64,000 nt of DNA from contig JALRME010000023.1 in assembly GCA_026120035.1 (NCBI GenBank), forward strand, positions 372,001 through 436,000, in the 5' to 3' direction. Shown one piece after another: positions 36,697 to 49,702 of the stretch (the first letter of the stretch is position 1; each line of letters begins with the position of its first letter). Below the pieces are notes generated by a model. The model did not search any database and had not been told where the DNA came from. It saw nothing but the letters and a program-made list of their open reading frames with translations. A program made the translations under genes and the position numbers. The stretch is from Coleophoma eucalyptorum. Lineage: Eukaryota; Ascomycota; Leotiomycetes; Helotiales; Dermateaceae.

Positions 36697-37739
36697 GGTT
36701 GTGCCGGAGCGGAGGAAATGCTGCCAAACTGTATATCATAGTTGATGAGAAAGCAATGAAAGAAAGCGAGCGTGGTATACGCGTTAAGATTAGTACAGAC
36801 ATACATACCCGATAGACGAAATTGCGAGTTTACGCCGTTTGCCTTTGCCTCTTACCTCATGCCTCTTACCTCTGACGCAGCAGGGAGAAAGATTGGGTGT
36901 CGTCGTATGAGTGCACCAGCTGTGCTCTATGCCCAACAAGCTAACCTGAGCACCAGCACCCACCACGACGGACGCATTTATTCCGGCCCTTGTAATAGCG
37001 GGCTTGGAGAGCGTCAGGTACACGCCATCTCACCCCAATCCTTATGCCCGCGGTCGAGGAATGCCCGTCCGGGTTAAGGCTTTGCAGGAGCGTTCAAGAG
37101 CGAGCTGGGGGCAGCCACACGCAGGCAACACAGTTATTGATGGAGTGGAGTTCCCATGGGGTAGACGCACCAAAGCAAGCCGTGGGTGCAGTCGGTACAG
37201 CGGGCACAGTGCAGAACAGCGGCGGCCCCAGTCTCCACACAAGCCAGCCTCCACCCTCCGCCCTCCAATCCCTCACCCCGCAGCAAACCCCAAGCTTTTT
37301 CCGGCAGCCTGGCCAATCACCCGCCGCCGCCCCAACCAACGCGCCAGTTTCCCCTCAAAACAATTGGCGGAAGATTTATCTGCACATGGGGAAGATACGA
37401 CCTGCTTTTCCGTCAATGAGAACCGCCTCCCTATCGTCTAATTTGCGTGCTTGCTTGCCAGAATCCCTTTTCGACTCACCACCCAACCCTCCAGCCCAGG
37501 GCCACGAGCCATGCCGACCAACGACACCTCCTACATAAACATGAGCTTGTTCCCTCGCCGCATTGCTTGGCCTCCTTGAGTACTTTGTGTCTTCTCTCTC
37601 CATCCGCTTTCCCTTCCGCTTCTCCTCGCTCCCTTCTGCCGGCGTCGAGTGTTGTGCCTTCCGCTATCTGGTAGTACCCGAAGAAAAACTCCGTCCCAGC
37701 CAGCCAGAGTCAATTCGTAACCAGTCCATCTCCTTCATC
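36697..37739. other. Intergenic region upstream of the quinate/sugar permease gene
   Basis: 1.0 kb of mostly promoter sequence of the plus-strand permease gene; C/T-rich toward the right end (37470-37740). The ORFs on both strands overlap each other at 37000-37540 and are not supported. Confidence 0.45.
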
Positions 37740-39476
37740 ATGGCGAACGGTTTCTTTAAGAACCGCCGCGTGTACCTGCTCACCTCGGTGGCATACATGG
37801 GCTCATTGCTCTTCGGTACGTGCTTCAGCGCCAAGTCTCATTCATCCAAAATCTCCTATTCGCTTGCCGTGAAATAATGGCTGGTGGCGGTCCTGGGCGT
37901 GGCTAATCTCTTGCCCATTATGTAGGTTTCGACACCGGAGTCATGGGCAGTGTCCTTGCTCTTACCAGTTTCAAGAATGACTTTGGCTTGCCAACCGACA
38001 AGTCCGGTTTTGCCAGCTCTCGAAATGCCCAAGTTTCCTCGAACGTCGTATCACTGCTCACTGCGGGCTGCTTCTTTGGTGCGATTGGTGCTGCCTTCTT
38101 GAATGAACGCTACGGACGACGCTACTCGCTCATGGGCTTTGCCCTCGTCTTCCTAGTTGGTGCTGCCATTCAGACGGCTGCTTCTCACTCCATCGGCCAG
38201 ATCTATGCCGGTCGTGTGATTGCCGGTCTTGGGATCGGTGGTATGTCATCCATCACACCTGTCTTCGTTGCCGAGAACTGCCCCCCCGCTGTACGTGGTC
38301 GAATCACTGGACTCTTCCAAGAATTCTTGGTGATTGGATCAACGTTTGCGTACTGGCTCGACTATGGTGTTTCTTTGCACATCGCCCCATCAACCAAGCA
38401 ATGGCGCGTCCCTGTCGCTATCCAGCTGATTCCTGGTGGCTTCCTGTTTATTGGTCTCTTCTTCCTCAAGGAGTCTCCCCGCTGGTTGATGAAGCAGGGC
38501 CGCTATGAAGAAGCTACCGCATCTTTGGCCTTTACACGCTGCGAATCTATCGACCACCCCGAGGTCGTCAGAGAAATTGCTGAGATCCGGGCTGCCATCG
38601 AGGAAGAGCTCTCTGCCACCGAGGGCGTGAGATGGAGGGAGTGCTTGACCCCAGGCAACCGATACCGTTTCATCACGGCCTTCGTAATGATGTTGTGTCA
38701 ACAATTCAGCGGAACCAACAGTATCGGATATTACGCACCGTGAGTTACTTTTCCGATGTTATTTCTCCTTAACCAAGCACTAATAACAACCCAGACAAAT
38801 CTTCCAGACCATTGGAGTCTCTAAGACCAACTCGTCCCTCTTCGCTACTGGCATCTATGGAACTGTCAAGGTGGTCGCTACAGCTATCTTCCTGTGGGTT
38901 GGAATTGACAAGCTCGGTCGTCGCTGGTCCCTATTGCTTGGCGCAGCCTGGATGATGTCGATGATGTTCATCCTTGGTGCCGTTCTGCACACCCACCCCC
39001 CGACCAACACCAACACCGTCTCGCCCGCCTCCATTGGTATGGTAGTAATGATCTACCTCTACGTAATCGGATACTCAGCGTCTTGGGGACCAATCCCATG
39101 GGTTTACCTGTCCGAAATCTTCCCAACACGCCTCCGCTCCTATGGTGTGGGACTTGGAGCCGCGACACAGTGGCTGTTCAACTTCTGCATCACGGAGATC
39201 ACCCCCAATGCTATCAACTCCATTGGATGGAAGACATTCCTGATGTTCGGCATCTTCTGCGCAGCCAACGGCACGTTCGTCTTCTTCTTCGTTAAGGAGA
39301 CCAAAGGCCGCAGTTTGGAGGACATGGATATCTTGTTCGGAACTGTCAACGCGGAACAGCGTGCGGCTGATGTCGAGAATGTCTTGCATGCCAAAGAGGA
39401 TTTCGTTCATGATGAGGACGCTGGACCGGTTGCGCCGACTAATGAGAAGACGGCCGCCACGACTGCTGTCGCTTAG
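37740..39476 (+). CDS. MFS sugar/quinate permease
   Basis: Three exons, 37740-37815, 37926-38739 and 38795-39476, with introns of 110 and 55 nt; 523 aa. A sugar porter of the MFS, 12 membrane helices. Motifs: GFDTGVMGSVL after helix 1, NERYGRRYS after helix 2, GRVIAGLGIGGMSS in helix 4, FFLKESPRWLMKQGR after helix 6, QQFSGTNSIGYYAP in helix 7 and VKETKGRSLEDMD at the end of helix 12. This subgroup in filamentous fungi includes quinate permeases of the QutD/Qa-y type, although hexose specificity cannot be excluded from sequence. No quinate catabolic genes are seen next to it in the window. The first intron splits the first helix, and the spliced FGFDTGV is the family consensus, supporting both sites. 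Confidence 0.9.
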
Positions 39477-40601
39477 GTGGTTTGTGAAGTGCTTTTTTGG
39501 TTGTATGATTTCGTACTTTCTCTCTGTAATAGATATACCTTGCCTTGTCCTTCTTCTGGGAGGAGAATCAGAAGAAAGTGCAAGGTAAGGTAGTTTCTAG
39601 ACGTTATTTAGGTATTGCCATAATGTCATATGTGAAAATCTCACAGCAGTTGATTGATCATGTTCATAAACCATAAATCTCAATCATGTGACTCTACTTC
39701 AGGTGACCTGCAAAGCAATCGCCAGTTACACTACCACTAGTACACTCTACTCGAGTTCTATTCCGTAGGCAGTGTCCTTATCAATTCTTCGTTTCTAAGC
39801 GTCTGTTATCTATCTACCCATTGTCATTTATTTGCCTTCTAGTGCGTCGCCCCGCAAGGTCTTCGACAGGCATGGCTACTTAATATCTGGTAAATTGGCA
39901 GTGACGAAGGATGGAGTACGTCTACTTCCACGACGTATCACGGATATGTTTTTGCCCTACCGAGCTCTAGCCTACTTCTGGTACGTTTGGTAGATTTTAT
40001 AGTATTTAAAACTACGGTGAAGCAGAAGACGGCCATTACACTCGTTCCACTCTGCCATTCATTATTATCGTATTCCTAACCCTCAAATGCATGTAGAATA
40101 GGACCCGCCGGTAATTAGTGCTAAGATAGAAACAAACACGATAAGATGCGAGTAACAGAGATACAAGCAAGCAAGTATGTGTACAGTACTAATACCAAGT
40201 AATGCAGGCAAGACGAACTCAAGACTCTACGTCTCCATTAATACACTTTTGAATAAAAGCAAGACATTAAGGTCTGATCAAACAATAGGATCAGAGAAGT
40301 TCAACACACGCATGAAAGACACACACCAGGTAGATGTAAATGTAGATGTGATGAGAGCATTTTCGGTAAAAGATGACGCCTACGCCGCCGCCCGCAAAAA
40401 CGAACATGGGACAAAAACGGCATCGAGATAAACCAAAAGCTAGAGTAGTTCGGGGGGGGGGGTGGGTTTGGAGACTAAGGAATATAAATGAAAGAAAGAT
40501 TTGACAAGAAATGAAGTATTACAACAACATATGAATGCAGTTTATCCCTTTATCTAGGACATGATAGTAAAAAAGGGAATTCTCCTCCCAATACAACGCA
40601 T
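39477..40601. other. Intergenic region between convergent permease and nrd1 genes
   Basis: 1.1 kb that should hold two 3' UTRs. It contains an 11-nt G run (40452-40462). No supported gene. Confidence 0.45.
40452..40462. repeat. G11 homopolymer run
   Basis: Eleven consecutive G residues, 140 bp beyond the stop codon of the minus-strand nrd1 gene. Confidence 0.95.
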
Positions 40602-43085
40602 CTATTGTACGTTGACCTCCTCTTCAGCCCATCCGTTCAATCCTTTTCCTTCCATGGCCATGGAAACACCAAGACCTTGTACATGAGCTCCGTAACCAGG
40701 AGTCAAACCAAAGCCAGGTCCCGAGTTAATCGATGAGAATGAACCCTGGTACTGGTGGCCTCGGCGCTCTTGTTGGTTGCTACCGTTGTTAGATTGTCCA
40801 TTTGTGCCCTCTGGTTGGGCAAAGACTGGAAGGCTAACAGCACGGTTGTGCTGGCTACGAGGTGCTAGGAGACCTCCGATGGTAGACGAACCACTAGAAG
40901 TAGTGTTCGAATAACCATTGCTAATGGAAGCACTCTGCTGGTGTCCTAATCCTTGGGATTGTTGTGGGGGATCGAGACTATCTCCATTGCCGTACAAAGC
41001 AGCTTGCTGAGCAGCAAGAACTTGTTGTTGCTGTTGCTGCAGAGCTGCAACAGAGTACGGGTCAAGCTGTTGCTGCTGTTGCTGCTGAGCTTGTTGGGAG
41101 ACCTGGTTCAGATACATAGTGAGTGGGTTGTTGGAGCCTGCATTAAGGATGGCAGAAGGAGTGGGTGCAAGGTTCTGGGATGAACCGTTGATAGAGCCTG
41201 GGGCTGCAGAGCCGGTTGGGGAAGAGCCAGCCTGACTTGGCTGAAGTCCGCCACTGTTAGGAGGTGGGGAGCTGACGCCATCAGTACGCGGAGATTGTTG
41301 AGATGCTTGGACTTGGCGAGGAGGGTTTCCACAACGATCTTTGCCAAAGTTGACCTTGAAGCGGCGGTATTCCTCCTTGCCTCGAATGGCTTCGATTGCC
41401 TTGATGGCGTTGGCAATGTTGGTGAAGTTAACAAAGGCACAGCTCTTCTCTCGGAGAGTGTTAACCAATTCAATCTCACCATACTCGGAGAAATCCTGTC
41501 GCAATCTCTCTTCGGTCCAGGACTCGTCCAAGTTTCCAACGTAAACATTTCTGGAAGCTCCGCCGCTAACAGCCAGGGCGATGGCAGCTGGAAGAGCACC
41601 AGAATGCTTTCCCCATCCAATCTTCAATCTCCTGTTATGAATCATTAAGCCTTGTAAATTGCTCAAGGCGTAGAAGGAAGCTGCAGCAGTAGGATCTATA
41701 AAGGTGACAAAGCAGATGTGCTTGTCGGGTATATATCGAATATGGTGTAAAAGTCCACCTCTGACAACATTACAAATTTCTTCAATAGTAGTTTCGGGAT
41801 GGATATTTCCCAAATAAACGGTTCGGTTGCCAAGGTTGTTGATACCTCCAGCAGTGGTAGCAACGGCGGCAGCGGCAACGGATTGCTGGGCCAAAGCGTT
41901 GGAGATCAAGTCTCTGTCAGCTCCGTTGAGCACGTGTGCATAGCCGGGAGCGATTCCTAGATACTGAGCTGCGTTTTGCTGCTGAGTCTTGGAGACATAG
42001 GCACATCGGTCTTTGCCGTAGTAGACTCGGCGTGGTGATTGCCACTTTGCCTCTTGAGGTAGCTGGGAGACGGCCTTGATAGCGTTACCGATGGACAAGA
42101 AGTGAACAAATCCAATTGCCTTTTCACGGACAATCTTGACAGTGTCGATGGGGCCAAATTTGCCCAAATCCTCGCGAAGCTCTTCCTCAGAAACCTCCTC
42201 AGGAAGATTGCCTAGGTATACATTTCTGGAGGCACCAGATTGCTGGACTGCAAGGGCAACAGAAGTTGGGACTTGAGATGGCTTTCCCCATCCAACCTTG
42301 ATATCCTGGCCACGAATAGAAAGCTTCTTCAAGATAGCATCAGAGTGAAAATGAGTAGCAGAGCTTCCATCCAAGAATGAAATAAAGGCGCAGTTCTTGT
42401 CTGGCAGAAGTCTGACGGATTCAATTTGTCCACTACGAACATGTCCTAGGATCTCCTCCGCAGACGTCTCAGGTGGGATATTTCCCAAGTACACAGTTCG
42501 GCTCGTGCCAGAAGTGAGTGGAGAGAATTGCTGTGTTGGCGACGATGGCGACGCCAGAGGTACCTGAGATCCTCCGGACATGTAGGAGCCATTTGGTGAT
42601 TGAGTTGTGTAAAATTGAGGAGCGCCATAGGTTGAAGGAGACACGAGGGTCTGGTAGAGCTGGGGTGACATTTGCTGAACTGGACTCCCCATTCCTTGCT
42701 GCTGGTTATTTTGTTGCTGCTGCTGTTGCTGGAACGTTGCGTAGTTTTGGAATTGAGGGCTAGCAAAGGCAGATGAGGTTCCTGGCTGGAAAGGACTTCC
42801 AAGCAGAAGTTGCGATGGAAGTAAGGGGGTAAATTGCATGTCGAAACCAGTGCCAGGAGTCTGCAAATCACCTTGCTGCTGTCCTATGGGTTGGGTGTTG
42901 ATGGTAGGAATGTTTACTCTACGGGGATGTCTGTCCCCATAACCAGCCATTGAGAACTGGTTAGAGTTGTAGGCTCCGTGGGAGAAACCGGTATCGCTGT
43001 TGGACGGCTTCGAAGCATGGCCAAATCGACTAGTTGAGGTCATTCCCGGGCCACTCTGGGCACCACTGGTCTGTGTTTCCTGCAT
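40602..43085 (-). CDS. nrd1: Four-RRM RNA-binding protein, Nrd1-like (S. pombe Nrd1/Msa family)
   Basis: Single exon, 827 aa from the ATG at 43085. Four RRMs alternate in two flavours: RRM1 about 194-270 and RRM3 about 420-495 ([22 protein letters not shown]) and RRM2 about 285-360 and RRM4 about 511-590 ([22 protein letters not shown]). Both RRM1 and RRM3 end in a IKVGWGK-like segment, and RRM2 and RRM4 in YYGKDRC or NFGKDRC. The flanks are rich in Gln, Asn, Ser and Gly, with polyglutamine runs after RRM4. Such proteins bind mRNA in the cytoplasm; in S. pombe Nrd1 delays differentiation and stabilises myosin light-chain mRNA. The frame is open to a GTG at 43124, but the first ATG is at 43085, so I start there; 5' non-coding exons are possible. 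Confidence 0.9.
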   Translation of the reverse strand: MQETQTSGAQSGPGMTSTSRFGHASKPSNSDTGFSHGAYNSNQFSMAGYGDRHPRRVNIPTINTQPIGQQQGDLQTPGTGFDMQFTPLLPSQLLLGSPFQPGTSSAFASPQFQNYATFQQQQQQQNNQQQGMGSPVQQMSPQLYQTLVSPSTYGAPQFYTTQSPNGSYMSGGSQVPLASPSSPTQQFSPLTSGTSRTVYLGNIPPETSAEEILGHVRSGQIESVRLLPDKNCAFISFLDGSSATHFHSDAILKKLSIRGQDIKVGWGKPSQVPTSVALAVQQSGASRNVYLGNLPEEVSEEELREDLGKFGPIDTVKIVREKAIGFVHFLSIGNAIKAVSQLPQEAKWQSPRRVYYGKDRCAYVSKTQQQNAAQYLGIAPGYAHVLNGADRDLISNALAQQSVAAAAVATTAGGINNLGNRTVYLGNIHPETTIEEICNVVRGGLLHHIRYIPDKHICFVTFIDPTAAASFYALSNLQGLMIHNRRLKIGWGKHSGALPAAIALAVSGGASRNVYVGNLDESWTEERLRQDFSEYGEIELVNTLREKSCAFVNFTNIANAIKAIEAIRGKEEYRRFKVNFGKDRCGNPPRQVQASQQSPRTDGVSSPPPNSGGLQPSQAGSSPTGSAAPGSINGSSQNLAPTPSAILNAGSNNPLTMYLNQVSQQAQQQQQQQLDPYSVAALQQQQQQVLAAQQAALYGNGDSLDPPQQSQGLGHQQSASISNGYSNTTSSGSSTIGGLLAPRSQHNRAVSLPVFAQPEGTNGQSNNGSNQQERRGHQYQGSFSSINSGPGFGLTPGYGAHVQGLGVSMAMEGKGLNGWAEEEVNVQ

Positions 43086-46000
43086 CCCAAGAAGATGAGG
43101 TGGCAGGACAAAGCTGTCCCGCACAGCTGATGATAAGACCGCCGTTTTGAAGGATTAAGTGCCTGGTGAAAGGCACGGAAGCTAGGCTTTTAAGGATGAT
43201 CGCTGGCGTCACAGTTGGTGCTTCGCTAGGACTCGAGGAATTGAATTGGCAAAGCGAGTTGGTAGTATATTGTGCAATTGCAGCCGAATTATGTCCCGGA
43301 TCTGCACGGTGCAAATATCGTGTAGATTAAAAATCTGTAATAAATATAGAATCTGCAACGAAGTAGAATCTGGCAACGCGGACAGATGGCATTCGACTGG
43401 GTAAATTACGACAGACGAGAAACGAGGATCTGGAGATCGTGAGACCGAAGGCAAGGGACCTTTTCGAGCGGAGGAGGTTCGCGAGTCGAGGTCAAGGACT
43501 GAACAAAGACAACAAAGGTCGACGCGATAGGAATGCGAATCCGCGTGAGAGAAGGTAGGAACAGCTTGTAGCAACACAGGTCTGCTCGTAGGGGTTGGAT
43601 CGGACTCAAGGAGTGTGGAGGAGAAGCAAGCATAAATTGAAGCAAGCAGGAAGAAAAAGAATGAGAAGAGGAGCAGCAAGAAAAGAGGAAGATGAAGAAG
43701 GACGGATGAGGTAAAGTAAAGTAATGTAATGTAACAAGTTTCGGCGGCGGAGCGAACAGGGCAAGGTAGGATGATAAAAGAGTGGAAGTGGGATTATCTT
43801 ATTGAAGGAGATTTGGGATTGAAAGAGACAAGACCAGAGTCAAGAGACGACATGGACGCGAAAGATCAAGACAAGCTCAAGGAGGAGGAGATTGGCCCTC
43901 TAAATTGCTGGCCCAAAGAGGCATAGCGACAAGGATCTAGTGTGCAACCCCTGGCGCCGTCGATTTTGCTGATTTCCAGTTGGGAGTGCCAGAATGTATA
44001 AATAAACGAGCGACAAGAGCACGATGCATGGGTCAGGTCTCCAATGGCAATATGCGATACGATGAGGTACACGCATGATTCAAGAAGGAGGGCGAGTCGG
44101 TCACTGCGAGGGATGGCACCGACAGATGGCCATGGAAGAAGTCTTGTCTGCGTACACTGAGTGAATTGCGTGAGTGGTCCAATAATCCAGACGACCGACA
44201 AGATGGGAACAGGAACTGCCCCCGAGATATACGAGCCTAAGTATCGCCGTCCTTGGTCTTGGTCAGCCAAGAAAGCCCTTCTCCATCTTTCAGGATGCTC
44301 GGAGGACTACTTCGTCCCCAACCAGTCTGCTCACCACAGTGCTATCGCGCTGTACCTTTCTCTGGCGGCTGTTAGTTCCCGACACCAGCCGGACCGGTAT
44401 GGGTTGGCCAGCGACAGACCGTCACTAGCACCAGGAGATCAGTCCAGAGTAAGCAGGGCAAGGCACAAGGCACGCAAAACGTCTGACACTCTGTCCATGG
44501 ATGATAGGACAGCTCAGGAATTGGAACGAACCATTCTTCCATACCACATCCATGGGAAGAAGAACCTTGGGCTGGTGCATGAGGCGCTGCAGTGCATAGT
44601 GGTCCGGTGTATGCCAGACGATAGACGATCCAAAGGCCCTGTCAGCACCAGACTCCAGACCCACGGCACAGAGGATGCCACGACACTTCTAGCTTTTCCT
44701 AAAGCCGCGTCGAGTCTCATCTGAACAATTCTGAGGGAGGGCCAAAACCCAAGCCGTCTAATTCTGCGCGTCGTCCTGCTCGTTCTTGCGCACTCTTTCT
44801 TGCTCTATACTCCTTTCGTTACTGTCGCTGGCTGCTCATTCTCCACGGTGCTGCGAAATGCATGTCGGCCGAGGTCACGTACAGCAATGGGTCGCTAGGA
44901 TGAGTTCGCTTCTGTGCAATTCAGAGTTACAGTGCCTGGACCTGGTCGATAATGGTTTCATTTAAAAATTCGGGGTCGTCGAAGCATGCTAAAAACAATA
45001 TACCTGCATCTTTTCCCCTCGTTCTCAAATCTCCAATGCAATAGGAAGGCAGAAGAGGAAACGTATCGTAAATCATATGCTGATCCCGTTTCCGAGGAAC
45101 CATAATCATAATCTTACGGGCAGTCTTCAAATCAAGATCGGCTGGACTGGTTGAGTTGTGCTCCCAGTCTGGCAGGTTGCGTGGGTCGGGTAGAAAATAG
45201 GGGTTGAGGATAAGAATCATGCCTCTTATCGCCCATCCATCCGTCTCGTTCCCACTCCCTTTTTTTTCATAGCAGAGCACGAATAAGCTCGTTGTTTCAA
45301 CCGCCCTGGGCTGTTGGCCTCCTATTCGACAATTCAACATTCCACGCATTCGTCAACCCACCATGTTCCTTTCTCTTGCCTTAACGGCTACTGCGATCCC
45401 ATGCTGCAGGACAAGGCAGTAGATACTATTGTAATAAAGACCAGGGCAGAAATAGAAACAAGCGCTTTACTTCCATCCACAACCACTCGTGCCGCCCGTT
45501 CGTAACACAGCACTACACGCGATGGTGAGAGCCTTGCTCCTTCAAACTTCAGATGGCATCTTGGTTGTATCAGCCCAGTAAGGCACAACCCAACCCAGTG
45601 ACCGTTACACCGTGTCCTCTCCCTCTGCCTGCTCTGGTGCCTCGCGCTTGCTTCTCTCGCTTGACTAGTGAAGAGGTCAAACAATCTTCAGGCATTTAGT
45701 AGTCGTGCACAGAAAAGAAAGGGCGAGCGCACAGAAGCAGATGTTCCAGAAGAGAGCGAGACAAGGCTAGATACCCGTAGTCTCTCTGAATTGGCCAGCC
45801 CTATGGTCTATCATCCGGTACACGCACAGTGAAGACCATTCAGTTCCGTTCAACTCAGCGGACGTTGAGATGAAAGAGCCGTCATAGATCCCATGATTAG
45901 CAATAGTTATCAATATCTTCATCCCATCTCAAGCTCAATCGCAACCTCAAACCTCTCCACGCTTCATGGCATGGCATGCCTACCCGCCTGCCCCTCTCGT

Positions 46001-47892
46001 AGACGCATCTACAATAAGAAGCAAAAGCAAAGAAGAAACACGTTCCTCAGTATCCCCATCTCTAGCGGAAATATCCCGAAACGAGACAGACGTCCGCATG
46101 TACCCAGTCCACTTCCTCCAACCAGGGATGAGTCCTGTCCCCATCGTTATCATCACAGTATTCTAAGCCTGTGACATCTTTGAAAGACTCTTTGACCTCT
46201 TGTTCGAGACGGGTTTTCACAAAATACACGTCTCCCCCTTCCTTTGCAAAATACACGTGATCCACATGTTTCCTTCATCGTTAAGCTGTTACAACATCAT
46301 TCTCAAGCAAACCCTTGTAGCCGATTTTCGAAACGTACTCGAGATCAAGCCCAGAGAATCCCCCCCCTCCACAGGCTTTGGAATTAGGTTTCCCCTGGTT
46401 CAAAAATCGTCTGGTGGGGAGGGACTAGGGATGAAAAAAAAAGTATGCATAAGAAAGTGCATCTGAAGTGAGCTGGGCTGGCATCTTTTGGCATAACCGC
46501 GGCTTCTTCATGGCCTGTTCTTTCGCTTCTTCGTCGCTTTTGCCACTACAAAAGTACAAACGGTGAGACTTTGAAAGGAATCTCGAGCCTTTGTATCTTA
46601 GCTAGCTGGTTTCTAGGTAGCTAAGATGGGAGCCTTGGAGCTTTTTGGTTTATTGGCGTGAGGTTGGCATGCTCCGAATAAGTCAGGACCTAGGTAGTCC
46701 AGGTGTAAGAAAAGAGTGCAGCTGAGCTACTTCGCCCAGAGAAGACATGGCATGAGATGAGATGACATCGTAGGTAGGTGCACGAAAAACCAGAGCAAAG
46801 TTCCACTGGCAGGTCCCCGGCTCCATCAGCTGGTTGTCACTCGTCAAGTAGTTAATACATAAAGTAACGGCAGGAGAGCCGGATCCTCTACACTTCAAGG
46901 TATGGAGCCGATTTTCACTCCATGTCGTTATAGAGCAGTGGCATTAAGTCGTGGAGATACTAGCGTACCATTACTGGCTCATTCCACCATACTCCCCACC
47001 TATTTCCCGGAGCATTGTTCTTGTAACGCGACAAGCCAACAAAAAAGTTCCCGAGACCTCCCAAGCAAGCTTTCACGTCGATCAACTAGTAAGCTACTTC
47101 CTACGAGCAGCCGGCTACCAGAGATCCGGCAATATAAGGTTAAAAAAGGTAAAAGATTGCCTCTCCAGGTAAGTGAAGAGACAAGGCTTGAGACAGAGAG
47201 AATAATAAAGAGACTCCTTACATGGCAATCAACTAGCCTATAAAGCGAAACACTAAGACGCTTTGGGCGGCGAAAACTGCATTCTTACGTCCATGACTTT
47301 GACAGGGTATGGCAAGTACTCAGAAAGAAGGGAAAGACCTTGTGTTGTTCGTCTGCAGACTACGGGAGTAGAGGAAAGTACGAATGCCGTGTCAGAGAAC
47401 AAGACAACCCAGGATTCGGTATAAGTGGTAAAGAGAGCAAGACCACGGAGTTATATGCGCATGAGTCGGAACAGCCAGAAGATGGAAAGAATTCATGGCA
47501 TATATGCATGTAAGCGTTGAAGAAAGTTTTTTTTTTGCATTGATCCGTTCATCCCTTGCGATCAAAAGATGCGGTGCGGTCTATCAACTCCGGTCACAAA
47601 ACAAAAGGTTGGATGAACAGAACAGTGCCTATGCAGTGGTCCCCCGTTTCTCAGCCATCCGTTGATCCATGATGTAAAAGTAAAGAGGAAATAAAATTGA
47701 AATGATTCCCAAGGACCAGAAAACAGCGCTCCCAAAGATATGTACCGAACGTTCTCATCGGCGATAAAAAAGATGGCAGAACAGAAAAGCATATAGAATC
47801 TGCAGGTCTAGAGGTATTTCAAGGAAAGCCCACCGCGAGGGGAGCTTCCTTAAATAAAGCGCTAGCAGTTCAGGCAGGTGTTTCGGTGACAC
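43086..47892. other. 4.8 kb gene-poor region
   Basis: The left part (43086-43900) is purine/pyrimidine-biased leader and promoter of nrd1. Two unsupported ORFs lie at 44161-44724 (plus, 187 codons) and 44927-45349 (minus, 140 codons). The stretch 46900-47500 might contain decayed coding DNA but the resemblance is too weak to call. The right end is the 3' UTR of the AsnRS gene. No rRNA, tRNA or intact mobile element seen. Confidence 0.45.
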
Positions 47893-49702
47893 TTAAGGCT
47901 TGCAACGGCCCATGAAGCGAGGGTACAAGCAGCAAGTGCGAACACTGTGCTGGTTGCAGAGCCAAGCGAGGAATCGCTCAAGACCAAGTCCGTAACCACC
48001 ATGAGGGGAAGTACCATACCTAGATAGAATTAGCAGCTTTCAACACTATCATGAATGTGACAACTTACTTGCGAGCGTCAGTGTACCAGTAGTAATCCTT
48101 TGGGGATATGCCCTCTTTCTCATAGGCCTCCATCAACTCATCAAAGTTATCCATGCGCATCGAACCACCGACAATTTCTCCAACACCTGGCATGAGGCAA
48201 TCAACACTCTCAGTGGTGCGTCGATCGTTGGGATCTTTCTGCATATAAAAGGCCTTGATCTCAGCTGGGAAGTGAGTGAGGAAGATTGGCAGGTTGATGA
48301 TATCAGTCATTTGACGCTCAGCTGCCTCGGCAATATCGTCACCAAAAGTGTGAGGGTTGCCTTCTTCGTTGAGGATAGGTGGGTTTTGTGCGTTGAGCCA
48401 GTCAATGGCATCAGAATAGCGCATACGCTTGAATGGGCGACTTGGTACCTTGAAGTCAGGGTTGAGCAACTTAATCATGGCCGCAATCTCCGTATCCTCC
48501 ATGCACATGTCAATGACACCACAAATGAGGTCTTCCATGTGAGCGAGCAAATCTGGGAATTCAATAAAGTCCAACTCGGCTTCGACGTGGGTGTACTCTG
48601 CCAGATGACGACGGGTGAGAGACTTCTCGGCACGGAATGACTTCTCAATACAGTAAACGTTTCCCATACTTTGGATGGCAGTCTCCAGGTACAATTGAGA
48701 GGATTGAGTGAGATAAGCCTTCTCATCATAGTAAGGAAGTTCAAACAGTGTTGAACCACCTTCAACTTGAGTTTGCACAAGGGCTGGAGGGCTGACCTTA
48801 GTGAACTTTCTTTTTCTATATTGAGTCATGAAGGCGAATTCAACGAAGGATCGGACCTTCAACACCATTGAAGCATTGTCTCCGCGAATAACAAAGTGAC
48901 GTTGATCGAGCATGACAGATTCCCAAGGCAATTGTTGTTGCGAAACTCTGTTAGTGATAGAATCCTCATCTGTTGGTGCTCTTCCAACAACCTTGTAGTA
49001 GTCAACATGAAGCTCGCGGCCATCAGGAGCATCTTGGCCAGCTGGAACTTTTCGCATCTCTCCATACAGAGTAAGGGCAGTGCCTTGAGCAAAAACAAGT
49101 GCCTCGTAAGTCTTGGTAAGAGGGCCGGCAAGAAGAACACATTGAAGGTGGCCATATCCATCTACGAGAGTGATGAAGGTAGCTTGCTTTTGTTGACGGA
49201 TACGGTGAATGCGACCTGAAACCTTAACTCTTAGACCCTTAACATCTCCTTCACCAAGTTGAATCTCCTTGTCACCGATTGTAATCTTCTTGGCCTCAGG
49301 AAGAGATGAATCCTCTTCGATGATAATCTTCTTTGCTTCTTCCAAGTTCTTCATACGCGCATCTTCCTTGGCCTTCTCCTGTGCGGCAACTTCTTGTTGT
49401 TTGACAAGCTTCTTCTTGTGTGCATCCAAAGCTCCTTGTGCCTTCTTGATAGCACTCTTTGCGGGCTCTTTCCAGACCAGACGCTCTGCTGCGTCGCCAT
49501 CTGCAGACACTGGGCCAGTCTCAGAAGCGCGCGACAAGTAGGACTTGCCCTCAGCTCCACCATGTTGAATGTAGGCGTATGCGAGTGATTTGTAGGGTTG
49601 TGACTCCGCACCGATGGTTGACTCAGCGTCGACACCCTTATCGGTATCGATGTAAATGGTTGACATCTTGGTTCGATCGGCCAACTCTTGAACTGCAGCC
49701 AT
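47893..49702 (-). CDS. ded81: Asparaginyl-tRNA synthetase, cytoplasmic
   Basis: Exons 49702-48069 and 48019-47893, with a 49 nt intron in phase 2; 586 aa. A class IIb synthetase. The N-terminal extension (about 13-165) has the [21 protein letters not shown] segment of fungal cytosolic AsnRS and a Lys-rich helix. The OB-fold anticodon-binding domain spans about 170-270 ([24 protein letters not shown]). The catalytic domain follows, with [19 protein letters not shown], motif 2 around [22 protein letters not shown], and motif 3 [13 protein letters not shown] encoded across exon 2. The end is [16 protein letters not shown], as in yeast Ded81. It charges tRNA-Asn in the cytosol. There are two candidate starts, Met1 and Met13 (MSTIYID), and the second matches the usual start of the family. 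Confidence 0.95.

Noticed and set aside
37740..39476. Quinate utilisation gene cluster
   Set aside because: Only the permease-like gene is present; no quinate dehydrogenase, dehydratase or regulator lies next to it.
44161..44724. 187-codon plus-strand ORF
   Set aside because: No domain or protein-like periodicity; minus-strand frames in the same place are open too.
46902..47480. Possible decayed retroelement coding fragment
   Set aside because: Some Lys/Arg-rich frames with stops could be a worn polyprotein, but I could not match any motif with confidence. A tBLASTx against a fungal repeat library would decide.
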